This document shows positions 1 through 5,562 of a DNA stretch of 5,682 nt, one piece after another (position 1 is the stretch's first letter; each line of letters opens with the position of its first letter). The notes beneath the pieces are model-generated. The model was not told where the DNA came from. It saw only the letters and a program-made list of their open reading frames with translations, and made no database searches. The stretch covers positions 1-5,682 of the forward strand of contig JAEZGT010000339.1 of assembly GCA_023416875.1 (NCBI GenBank). Direction: 5' to 3'. This DNA is from Pseudomonadota bacterium (GTDB lineage Bacteria > Pseudomonadota > Gammaproteobacteria > Pseudomonadales > Cellvibrionaceae). Position numbers and translations under genes: made by a program.

Positions 1-120
1 ACCGACAAGATCGCAAGGGTATACCCGATCTTTATCCGCAGGATCGGGTAGCAGTTCCAGCTCCAGACCGAAAGTCAGGCCCAGTTCATCAAAACTTAAC
101 AGTTTTACGCCTTCTGCCAT
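1..120 (-). CDS. N-terminal fragment of a possible PilZ/flagellar-brake-like protein (runs off the window)
   Basis: Only the first 40 codons are present, beginning MAEGVKLLSFDELGLTFG and reaching CDLVG at the window edge. The start is well bounded: an in-frame TAA lies at 147-145, nine codons upstream, and ATG at 120 is the first start after it. A GGGAT stretch upstream is only a weak ribosome-binding site. The pattern 'LGL-x-x-G-x-x-LEL...CDLVG' resembles the start of the YcgR-type N-terminal domain (PilZN/PilZNR) of c-di-GMP-binding flagellar brake proteins, where an 'LVGY' strand follows a 'GLxxGxxLqL' strand. That is an inference from memory of the family. No PilZ RxxxR or DxSxxG motif lies inside the window, so the assignment cannot be confirmed. 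It is preceded on the same strand by a cyclic-nucleotide-binding-domain gene, with a possible weak terminator between them. The open frame is fairly certain; the family is not. Confidence 0.6.
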   Translation of the reverse strand, partial: MAEGVKLLSFDELGLTFGLELELLPDPADKDRVYPCDLVG

Positions 121-155
121 GGCACCGTGATCCCGCCTGCAGTTTTACTCAAATC

Positions 156-178
156 AAAAAACGCCGGCATTGCGGCAC
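156..178 (-). terminator. Possible weak intrinsic terminator after the cyclic-nucleotide-binding gene
   Basis: Read on the minus strand, a GCCG/CGGC stem (plus-strand 173-176 and 164-167) encloses a 6-nt CAATGC loop. Two wobble pairs can extend the stem to about 6 bp. A run of six T (156-161) follows almost at once. The order (GC-rich stem, then U-tract, after a stop codon and before the next start) fits a rho-independent terminator, but the stem is short, so termination may be partial. Confidence 0.35.
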
Positions 179-244
179 ATGGATAACCATAGACCCTTAC
201 CGCCATACCTGCGAATAACAGAACCGCGTCGTGGGATTAGGCCA

Positions 245-889
245 TCAGGTTTCATCGTCGCGGGTGAGGGTGAGATTCCAGCTGTTTAACAACTCCGCAA
301 GCTGACGGGCCTGAAAATCCAGACTGATGAGTTCTTCTATAGCATCGCGCGGGCCCGTGTATAGGCGGATTTTGCGGTGATCGACAGCGGAAGAACGGGC
401 GGGGAATTGCGCGCGATAGACCTCGAGCTTCCAGCGCAGGTTGTGCACCATGGTGCGGTAAAAAAGCAATTTGATCGGAAGTTTTATCTCTCGCAGATCC
501 TCGGGTTCACCAAAAATCGAGAAATCTGTTCGCAACACAAAGCTCTGCCGAGTTTTGACATCGGCGATCACTGTGGCTGAACGGGGCAGATCCATCAGAA
601 TCGCCATATCCCCGAAGATTTCCCCCGGCGTTATGACATTTACTCTGCGAATAGCCGGTTCGCCGGCATACACCACCAATTGCCCTCGCAGCAGGAAATA
701 AAGCCAGTTATCAATCTGGCCAGCTTCGATAACCACCTCCCCAAGTTTTGCCTCAAGCAATTGGGAATGCCGCAGCAACACAGCAAATTGGCCGGTGTCT
801 AATTGATAAACCTGTTTATACAGTGCCACCGAACCCAGAAGGAAATCGATGGTCTGCTGAGAGCAGCGATGGAGAGGACGAATATCCAT
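245..889 (-). CDS. Stand-alone cyclic-nucleotide-binding-domain (CRP-like) regulatory protein
   Basis: This 214-aa soluble protein has one cyclic-nucleotide-binding fold at about residues 33-122. The phosphate-binding cassette reads FGDMAILMDLPRSATVIA (about 92-109), with FG-[E/D]-x-A and R-x-A as in CRP and PKA regulatory subunits. The phosphate-contacting Arg (R103) is kept. The usual ribose-contacting Glu is Asp (D94), so ligand binding is likely but not certain. Upstream of the cassette, 'W-x-x-x-L-x-G-x-L' is the expected beta-roll. The C-terminal ~85 residues, including a charged helical stretch (LLFYRTMVHNLRWKLEVYR), show no helix-turn-helix that I can see. It is therefore more likely a sensor or adaptor than a DNA-binding CRP/FNR factor. 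I chose ATG at 889; an in-frame GTG at 904 would add five residues, and neither start has a clear Shine-Dalgarno sequence. It is divergent from the TonB-like gene. Confidence 0.85.
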   Translation of the reverse strand: MDIRPLHRCSQQTIDFLLGSVALYKQVYQLDTGQFAVLLRHSQLLEAKLGEVVIEAGQIDNWLYFLLRGQLVVYAGEPAIRRVNVITPGEIFGDMAILMDLPRSATVIADVKTRQSFVLRTDFSIFGEPEDLREIKLPIKLLFYRTMVHNLRWKLEVYRAQFPARSSAVDHRKIRLYTGPRDAIEELISLDFQARQLAELLNSWNLTLTRDDET

Positions 890-1000
890 ACGGGCTAATA
901 CCACAGTAGAGTCAGAAATCGTCAGACCTTTGACTGCATCACATCACCCTGGCTAAATGCCCTCTTTGATGTAACGAGACGGGGAATGCGACCACCGCCC

Positions 1001-1065
1001 TTGAACTCAATCAATTCGCAGATACAGTTAAAGATAGATGAGTATCTGGGATGGTGAAGTATAGT
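1001..1065 (+). promoter_or_regulatory. Candidate promoter elements for the TonB-like gene (divergent intergenic region)
   Basis: The 262-bp gap between the divergent starts holds no gene I would support. Two sigma70-like possibilities read rightwards. One is TTGAAC (1001-1006) with TACAGT (1023-1028) at a 16-bp spacing. The other is TATAGT (1060-1065), a good -10 with no good -35. On the opposite strand the overlapping bases 1063-1058 read TATACT, so this spot could serve both directions. Everything here is consensus matching by eye and could be chance. Confidence 0.25.
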
Positions 1066-1151
1066 AAGCGGCCCGACGGATAAAAACACGGCACCAGCTC
1101 CGCCGGTCAATACCTCATAACGACAAAACTCACGGCGCCGAAGAAACGGGA

Positions 1152-2363
1152 ATGGCAATGACACTCAAACTACTCAAGGCTGCAGTACTCCTCTCAGTAG
1201 TCTTTTTGAATTTTGCAGCCAGTGTTCATGCAGCACCACGCCTTAATGGCATGGCAGTCCACGTTCAACTTGGTGAAGAACAATTCATTGCAGCGCTTTA
1301 CGCGGACACATTGTCCACGGAAGCTCGCGATCTGATGTTGAAAGAGGAAGACAAAGCCATTGAGCTGCGCGTTTTGACCGATAATCTTTTTGCGCGACGC
1401 TTTCAGCGCATGTGGATAGAGGGCATTGCCATTAATGCTGGCGCCGCCGAAATGGAACGACATGCGCAAAATCTTGCGTCATTCAGCAACGCACTTAAAT
1501 TCAAAATGACCAAAGGCGATATTCTGCGAATAGAGCGTCTTACCGCGGAAAAAAGCACCAAAGTTTATTTAAATCGCCAATTAATCGAGACCCTGCCAAA
1601 TGCACAGTTCTTCGACCTGCTGTTGCGCACTTGGCTAGGCCCCGTGCCACTTTCTTCACAATTCAAAGAAGCGCTGATAGCCGGTGGCAAAGTGGATGCC
1701 GGTCTGACCGAGCGCTTTAACAACACCACGCCATCTGCTGCCCGCATCGCCGAGATAAATGCAGCGATAGGCAAAGCCGCAACTGACGCACCCCCACCGA
1801 GATCCACCTCGGCTACCCCGCCGGCAGTCACCAATACGCCATCAGTAATTGCCACCGCGCCACCGGAGTCACCAGTCAGCGAAACTCCAGCGTCCGAACA
1901 GCCTCCTGCTGCTGATACGCCCGCACAGGACGCCCTCGCGGCCACCACACAGCCCCCAGAGCCCGATCCTGAGCCAGAAAAATTGATTACGGAGGCCAGC
2001 CTGTTCGGTAATGAGACACTCTTTGGCGATGAGAATGACGATGGTGCCTACTCCTTCACCGCAGAGAACTTGCTGAGCGAACAGATCTACATCGCCAAGC
2101 TGACTAAGTGGACCAGTAATTTCGTCACTTATCCGCGCGGCGCTCTGCGCAATCAGCAGGAAGGCACGGTACGCCTTACCGTTACGCTGGCGCGGGATGG
2201 TCGCGTGAAGGATGTGCAAATCCTGGAGAAATCCGAGTACGACACTCTCAACAAAGCGGCAACCCGCGCAGTTAAAAGTGCAAGCCCCTACCCCGCCGTA
2301 CCTGACACTATTGCAGGAGAGCAATTCCTGTTTACGGTTCCAGTGGTATTTCGCCTTAATTAG
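1152..2363 (+). CDS. Exported chalcone-isomerase-like / TonB C-terminal domain fusion protein
   Basis: The 403-aa protein starts with a typical signal sequence (Lys residues at 6 and 9, hydrophobic 10-22, V-H-A at 25-27 with likely cleavage after A27). If uncleaved, this segment would be an inner-membrane anchor as in TonB. Residues ~38-178 fit the bacterial chalcone-isomerase-like family: 'FIAALYADT', 'KAIELRVL', 'MTKGDILRIERL', 'TKVYLNRQLIETL', then 'FFDLLLRTWLGPVPLS..FKEALI'. Residues ~211-275 are a Pro/Thr/Ala-rich linker, followed by a short acidic stretch with a duplicated LFG[N/D]E. Residues ~318-403 match the TonB C-terminal domain: YP at 327-328, EGTVRLTV at 337-344, DGRV at 349-352, and the terminal VPVVFRL strand. 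The protein is probably periplasmic and may contact an outer-membrane protein, but no exbB/exbD or receptor is nearby and the substrate is unknown. ATG at 1158 is an alternative start, with GGGA six bases upstream. A repeat tail continues in frame past the TAG. Confidence 0.88.
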   Translation: MAMTLKLLKAAVLLSVVFLNFAASVHAAPRLNGMAVHVQLGEEQFIAALYADTLSTEARDLMLKEEDKAIELRVLTDNLFARRFQRMWIEGIAINAGAAEMERHAQNLASFSNALKFKMTKGDILRIERLTAEKSTKVYLNRQLIETLPNAQFFDLLLRTWLGPVPLSSQFKEALIAGGKVDAGLTERFNNTTPSAARIAEINAAIGKAATDAPPPRSTSATPPAVTNTPSVIATAPPESPVSETPASEQPPAADTPAQDALAATTQPPEPDPEPEKLITEASLFGNETLFGDENDDGAYSFTAENLLSEQIYIAKLTKWTSNFVTYPRGALRNQQEGTVRLTVTLARDGRVKDVQILEKSEYDTLNKAATRAVKSASPYPAVPDTIAGEQFLFTVPVVFRLN

Positions 2364-2423
2364 CCAGCGACTACAACTAAACCAGCAGCTACAACTAAAC
2401 CAGCAGCTACAACTAAACCAGCA
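2364..2423 (+). repeat. Three 18-bp tandem repeats directly after the TonB-like gene stop, in its reading frame
   Basis: The unit CCAGCAGCTACAACTAAA occurs at 2364-2381 (with GA for AG at positions 6-7), 2382-2399 and 2400-2417 (identical to each other). The first 6 bp of a fourth copy lie at 2418-2423. The unit is exactly six codons, and the array starts on the base after the TAG, in phase with the upstream gene. Read through, it gives P-A-T-T-T-K, then P-A-A-T-T-K twice, then P-A-T-K-A, and ends at TAG 2433-2435. The array fills the space between two convergent genes, where a terminator would be expected. I see no hairpin terminator there. Confidence 0.95.
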
Positions 2424-2431
2424 ACCAAGGC

Positions 2432-3010
2432 TTAGTTAAGGGCTTTCATACGCTCAAGAATCGTTCGCCGGATTTCGTTGAGTTCAAGAGGAGAAAGGCG
2501 CGGCATATTGCTTAAAGTTATTGCATGAAGGTGCAAACAGGGCGTGCGCGCATCCAGCTCCCGCAAGTCCCCTTTCACCAGGACCGGTAATAACGGCAGA
2601 TTGGCAGGGCGGCGTTGATTGATCATTCGAAACCCTACCTGCAACGGCACTGTTCGGAAGGGGTTCTCTGCGCTTTTCACTGGTATCCGCAGCAGCAATT
2701 CTCCATTTTTCCCCGGCACTATGTACAAACCGGTGGGCTTAACGGCCGACTCGGGTATACCGTGGAAAATATCGTGATGTGCGTAGGGATTGGGCAATAT
2801 GACCAACCGGCTGTTTTCTTCCGCCGGCATAAAAATGTTGTAGTTGGTATATAACTGCTGCACGGATCCGGAAAAAACGCACAACTTGTTTTCAAAGTTG
2901 AGCACAAACTCGTGGGCCCGCTTGCGCTGCTTGAAGGTGTCCAGATCCCATATCAGATCTTTGTTATCGTCCTTTTTGCCGACATCGATACTGTTCAGAT
3001 CTTCAAACAT
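2432..3010 (-). CDS. Conserved-looking hypothetical cytoplasmic protein, 192 aa
   Basis: I do not recognise this family. The product has no signal peptide, membrane span or familiar catalytic motif. The N-terminus is acidic and lysine-rich (MFEDLNSIDVGKKDDNKD), followed by a basic patch KQRKR (27-31). A likely mixed beta region contains a YTNYNIFMPAEENSRLVILP stretch (54-73) and a histidine-rich HHDIFHG (78-84). The C-terminus is helical and charged (about 172-192). The sequence composition is that of a real gene. ATG 3010 is well bounded, with an in-frame TGA at 3016-3014 and no other ATG before codon 61. The only Shine-Dalgarno-like run (GGGAG) lies about 13 nt upstream, which is farther than ideal. 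It is convergent with the TonB-like gene and lies 126 bp downstream of the short-chain dehydrogenase on the same strand, behind a cluster of inverted repeats, so it may have its own promoter. Confidence 0.75.
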   Translation of the reverse strand: MFEDLNSIDVGKKDDNKDLIWDLDTFKQRKRAHEFVLNFENKLCVFSGSVQQLYTNYNIFMPAEENSRLVILPNPYAHHDIFHGIPESAVKPTGLYIVPGKNGELLLRIPVKSAENPFRTVPLQVGFRMINQRRPANLPLLPVLVKGDLRELDARTPCLHLHAITLSNMPRLSPLELNEIRRTILERMKALN

Positions 3011-3028
3011 GGATCAGCCAACACTCCC

Positions 3029-3113
3029 GAATTAATCAATTCCGGCCCAGTAGTATGGGCCAGAGTTACCTGAGGTAAGTCTAGTCCGGCTTAGCCCAGC
3101 TTTCCGCAAAGCT
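3029..3113. repeat. Cluster of four short inverted repeats between the SDR gene and the 192-aa gene
   Basis: Four perfect dyads lie in 85 bp. They are GAATT-AATC-AATTC (3029-3042), GGCCCA-GTAGTA-TGGGCC (3044-3061), TTACCT-G-AGGTAA (3066-3078) and AGCTTT-CCGC-AAAGCT (3098-3113). None is followed by a T-run on either strand, so a standard intrinsic terminator is not evident. The 13-bp TTACCTnAGGTAA dyad looks more like a dimeric repressor operator than an RNA hairpin. The GC-rich GGCCCA dyad could form a stable RNA hairpin. Confidence 0.6.
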
Positions 3114-3136
3114 CGCTCAATGACGCTAATTATCCC

Positions 3137-3802
3137 TTACCAGGGCAGTATCTCCCCGTTGGAATGCCAGAAGCTGCCGCTATTTTCCAGATTCAACTCA
3201 TCGATCCGCACGATTAATCTGCGTGCCGCTTCCTCTGCCGAGATATCGCCACCAAAACCGACCATCGCCGTCTGCACATAACCCGGATGCAACAGGGCCA
3301 CCGAAATTCCACGCGACTTGAGATCCTGAGCCAAAGACACTCCTGCGATATTCAGTGCAGCTTTGGACATGCGGTAGCCGTAGCGGCCACCGGAGGTATT
3401 GTCAGCGATGGAGCCCATGCGGCTGGTGATCAGGGCTACCTTGGCACTCTTACCTAGATTGCCCAACAAGGCTTCCGTTACCCGCAGCGGTCCCAGGGTA
3501 TTCACATCAAACTGCTCCAGCACGGTTGCGTAATCAATACTGCCAAGCCGTTCATCGCGGAGAATCCCTGCGTTGTTGATTAATACATCGATAACAACAC
3601 TTTTCAGCTCTTGCTGCAGTCTCGTGATGGACGCGGGATCAGCCACATCGACGCCAGCAAACACCTCCGCCCCCGAAACATCCAATTCCGAGGAGCTTTG
3701 GCGGCAAACGGCGAGCACCCGCTCGCCTCTGTGCAGATAGTGCCGAACAAAAGCCAAACCGATACCGCGATTTGCGCCAGTAATTAAAATGGTCTTTTTC
3801 AT
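3137..3802 (-). CDS. Short-chain dehydrogenase/reductase, C-factor (CsgA)-like
   Basis: This is a 221-aa classical SDR, slightly short for the family but complete. The Rossmann cofactor motif TGANRGIG is at residues 8-15, with NNAG at 76-79. The catalytic tetrad is intact: N101 (FDVNTLGP), S127 (ITSRMGS), and Y143 with K147 (YRMSK). HPGYVQTAM (172-180) is the usual post-catalytic 'PG-x-[VT]-x-T' segment. The ITSRMGSIADN...YRMSKAALN block resembles the subgroup containing Myxococcus C-factor and similar bacterial oxidoreductases. The expected role is NAD(P)-dependent oxidation or reduction of a small carbonyl or alcohol substrate in the cytoplasm; the substrate cannot be read from sequence. 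A good GAGAG ribosome-binding site precedes ATG 3802. The gene lies 71 bp after recX on the same strand, with a strong hairpin between, so it may be partly or fully uncoupled from the recA transcript. Confidence 0.9.
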   Translation of the reverse strand: MKKTILITGANRGIGLAFVRHYLHRGERVLAVCRQSSSELDVSGAEVFAGVDVADPASITRLQQELKSVVIDVLINNAGILRDERLGSIDYATVLEQFDVNTLGPLRVTEALLGNLGKSAKVALITSRMGSIADNTSGGRYGYRMSKAALNIAGVSLAQDLKSRGISVALLHPGYVQTAMVGFGGDISAEEAARRLIVRIDELNLENSGSFWHSNGEILPW

Positions 3803-3837
3803 AAGCTCTCTTCAATAAATGCGATGGCCACAACTTT

Positions 3838-3871
3838 GAGCACTGCGGGAGGGGAAACTCCCACAGCGCTC
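3838..3871 (-). terminator. Strong 14-bp hairpin immediately behind recX, without a U-tract
   Basis: Arms 3838-3851 and 3858-3871 pair over 14 bp around a 6-nt loop, starting two bases after the recX stop codon. In the minus-strand RNA, 12 pairs are Watson-Crick and two are G-U wobbles; on the plus strand those two become A-C mismatches. The structure is therefore best formed in the recX-sense transcript. No T-run follows (the next bases are AAAGTTG), so it may be an imperfect terminator, a pausing site, or a 3' end that protects the recA-recX mRNA from exonucleases. Confidence 0.55.
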
Positions 3872-3873
3872 AC

Positions 3874-4377
3874 TCACTCCTCGTGCAGCAGATGACAAAA
3901 CAATTTGTCTATCTCCGCAGCGGAAAAACCGCGATAACGCAAAAAGCTGATCTGACGGAATTTTTCCTTGGGACCTTTAGGCGGGATTTTGAATTTCTTC
4001 CGCCACACATGGATAAGCTGTTCAAGGTTTTGTTCATCATTCCTCAACTCCACAAGGGCTGAGTCAACCAGATCAGCGGTGAGCCCACGCAGACGCAGCT
4101 CTTGACGCACGCGCTGAGCACCGTAGCCTTTGTTTAATCTGGAACGAATATAAGCTTCGATATAGCGCTGATCGGATTGATAACCTTCACGATCAAGACG
4201 TGCAAGAGTTTCATGAACAAGCGTTTCGGAATCAGGAAAGCGTTTGAGCAACTTCTGCTGCAATTCCTGTTGGGAATGTTCCCGGCGAGCCAGAAGCGCC
4301 AATGCGGCATTGTAGATTTGCGATGAGAGCTCAGCGGATGCCACGGGAGGAAGTCGGGGACCGTTTGGCCCCCGCAT
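3874..4377 (-). CDS. recX: RecX, regulatory protein modulating RecA
   Basis: This 167-aa protein fits the RecX family, which binds RecA filaments and modulates (usually inhibits) recombinase and coprotease activity. It is made of tandem three-helix units. Visible landmarks are an N-terminal ALALLARREHSQQEL helix pair, 'LDREGYQSDQRYIEAYIRSRLNKGYG' spread over about 61-86, the basic GYGAQRVRQELRLRGL segment (84-99), and the C-terminal FLRYRGFS motif (145-152). The length is slightly above the usual ~150-155 aa because of a Pro/Gly-rich N-terminus. I chose ATG at 4377; TTG at 4380 would add one residue. Only 4 nt separate the recA stop (TGA) from this ATG and the Shine-Dalgarno is poor, so translation probably depends on ribosomes finishing recA. 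There is no promoter or LexA box of its own, so it should follow recA in SOS control. Confidence 0.95.
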   Translation of the reverse strand: MRGPNGPRLPPVASAELSSQIYNAALALLARREHSQQELQQKLLKRFPDSETLVHETLARLDREGYQSDQRYIEAYIRSRLNKGYGAQRVRQELRLRGLTADLVDSALVELRNDEQNLEQLIHVWRKKFKIPPKGPKEKFRQISFLRYRGFSAAEIDKLFCHLLHEE

Positions 4378-4381
4378 CAAC

Positions 4382-5419
4382 TCAGTCAGTTACATCTTCT
4401 TCGACATATTTCGACGATACTGCTTTGCCTGCGGGCCCGAGCAATTCCTCCTTGATTCTAGTCTCGAGGCTCTGCGCCAAAGCGCTGTTGTCGCGCAGGT
4501 ATTGAATCGCATTCTGCTTGCCCTGTCCGATCTTATCGCCCTGATAGCTGTACCAAGCCCCGGCTTTGTCGATCATGCCCAATTTAACGCCGTAATCGAT
4601 GATTTCGCCGAGGCGGTTGATACCCTGGCCATAAAGGATCTGGAATTCTGTCTGCTTGAAGGGAGGCGCGACTTTGTTTTTGACAACCTTTACCCGGGTT
4701 TCCGAGCCGCCAACTTCCTCGGCGTCTTTAACTGAGCCAATACGGCGAATGTCCAGGCGCACAGAGGAATAAAACTTGAGCGCATTACCACCCGTAGTGG
4801 TCTCGGGGTTGCCGAACATAACACCGATTTTCATCCGAATCTGGTTGATAAAAATCGCCAGGCAGTTGGCGTTCTTGATATTGCCGGTGATTTTGCGCAA
4901 TGCCTGCGACATAAGCCGCGCTTGCAGACCCACGTGGTGATCACCCATATCACCCTCGATCTCCGCTTTAGGCGTCAGGGCCGCAACCGAGTCCACCACT
5001 AGAACGTCAACTGCGCCGGAGCGAACCAACATATCGGCAACTTCGAGAGCCTGCTCGCCGGTATCCGGCTGGGACACGATCAGGTCATCGACATTGACAC
5101 CGAGCTTTTCCGCATAAATCGGATCCAGCGCGTGTTCGGCGTCGATGAAGGCACAGGTGCCGCCATTACGTTGCGCCTCGGCAATCACCTGGAGAGTGAG
5201 GGTGGTTTTACCGGAAGATTCCGGCCCATAGATTTCAACAATACGACCGCGCGGCAGACCGCCGATACCAAGGGCGACATCCAGTCCCAAAGACCCTGTG
5301 GAAATGCAAGGCACAGCCGCGCGCTCGGCATCCCCCATACGCATAACAGTTCCTTTACCGAACTGCCGCTCGATCTGGGCCAGTGCAGCCTGTAAAGCTT
5401 TTTCTTTATTGGCGTCCAT
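4382..5419 (-). CDS. recA: RecA recombinase / SOS coprotease
   Basis: Full-length RecA, 345 aa (family about 345-355). It polymerises on single-stranded DNA, catalyses ATP-dependent strand exchange, and stimulates LexA self-cleavage. Motifs in order: an N-terminal polymerisation helix with ALAQIERQFGKG (12-23); the P-loop GPESSGKTT (65-73); FIDAEHALD (91-99) with E95, the conserved catalytic glutamate; Walker B VLVVDSVAAL (139-148, D143); loop L1 around EGDMGDHHVG (155-164); and the NQIRMKIGVMFGNPETTTGG segment (192-211) containing loop L2. The C-terminal domain has KQTEFQILYGQGI (255-267) and a short acidic tail ending EEDVTD. ATG 5419 is supported by GAGGGG (5427-5432) seven bases upstream. 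No truncation, intein or missing key residue is seen. It lies downstream of cinA and is tightly followed by recX; LexA boxes at 5543-5581 indicate SOS induction. Confidence 0.99.
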   Translation of the reverse strand: MDANKEKALQAALAQIERQFGKGTVMRMGDAERAAVPCISTGSLGLDVALGIGGLPRGRIVEIYGPESSGKTTLTLQVIAEAQRNGGTCAFIDAEHALDPIYAEKLGVNVDDLIVSQPDTGEQALEVADMLVRSGAVDVLVVDSVAALTPKAEIEGDMGDHHVGLQARLMSQALRKITGNIKNANCLAIFINQIRMKIGVMFGNPETTTGGNALKFYSSVRLDIRRIGSVKDAEEVGGSETRVKVVKNKVAPPFKQTEFQILYGQGINRLGEIIDYGVKLGMIDKAGAWYSYQGDKIGQGKQNAIQYLRDNSALAQSLETRIKEELLGPAGKAVSSKYVEEDVTD

Positions 5420-5458
5420 TATTCAACCCCTCTAACCTGTATGTTCAGTCTGTAAGCA

Positions 5459-5487
5459 GCTGAAGCGAACAATCCGTCGCTCTCAGC
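5459..5487 (-). other. Hairpin in the recA 5' untranslated leader
   Basis: Arms 5459-5468 and 5477-5487 pair over 10 bp with one bulged base (5482) around an 8-nt loop. It lies between the proposed -10 element and the Shine-Dalgarno site, with its near edge 40 nt from the recA start. It leaves the ribosome-binding site unpaired. The structure is seen in the sequence; any role in mRNA stability or translation is inference. Confidence 0.5.
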
Positions 5488-5527
5488 CTATTGTGTACCG
5501 GCCGCACCTTAAGCGCCTGACCCCAAA

Positions 5528-5556
5528 AGCATAAACCAGCAATACTGTATAGGCAA
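5528..5556 (-). promoter_or_regulatory. Proposed sigma70 promoter of recA
   Basis: On the minus strand, TTGCCT (5556-5551) and TATGCT (5533-5528) are separated by exactly 17 bp. Each matches consensus at four of six positions. The -35 element lies within LexA box 1, so bound LexA would block RNA polymerase. The predicted leader is about 100 nt. The placement relative to the operator is typical of SOS genes, and this raises confidence above what the moderate consensus match alone would give. Confidence 0.55.
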
Positions 5557-5562
5557 CCAGTT
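5543..5562 (-). promoter_or_regulatory. LexA box 1 (SOS operator) of recA
   Basis: The plus-strand core CTGTATAGGCAACCAG (5545-5560) keeps the defining CTG-N10-CAG and matches the consensus CTGTATATATATACAG at 11 of 16 positions. The left half-site TACTGTATA is perfect. It overlaps the proposed recA -35 and spacer, so this is the likely primary repression site. Confidence 0.8.

Noticed and set aside
377..701. Two plus-strand open frames opposite the cyclic-nucleotide-binding gene
   Set aside because: They are shadows of a gene with a clear phosphate-binding cassette on the minus strand.
922..1164. Minus-strand open frame of 80 codons in the divergent intergenic region
   Set aside because: It overlaps the start and ribosome-binding region of the TonB-like gene, has no recognisable domain, and its composition looks like translated non-coding DNA.
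1565..2324. Two long minus-strand open frames (127 and 151 codons) opposite the TonB-like gene
   Set aside because: The repetitive Ala/Gly/Val and Cys-rich translations are the antisense of the Pro/Thr/Ala linker and the TonB domain, and the plus-strand protein has clear domain matches.
2364..2423. CRISPR array
   Set aside because: The 18-bp units abut with no spacers, and no cas genes are present.
2212..2439. Plus-strand frame ending in an L-Q-L-N-Q-Q repeat
   Set aside because: This is the alternative frame of the 18-bp repeats overlapping the TonB-like gene; most of it lies inside coding sequence for the conserved TonB domain.
5132..5395. Plus-strand 87-codon frame opposite recA (and shorter ones at 4302-4735)
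   Set aside because: They are antisense to the highly conserved recA coding sequence and the 3' part of recX, with no independent start signals or domains.
5437..5452. Third LexA box near the recA ribosome-binding site
   Set aside because: The left half CTGTAT is good, but the right half TCTG lacks ACAG and only about 10 of 16 core positions match.
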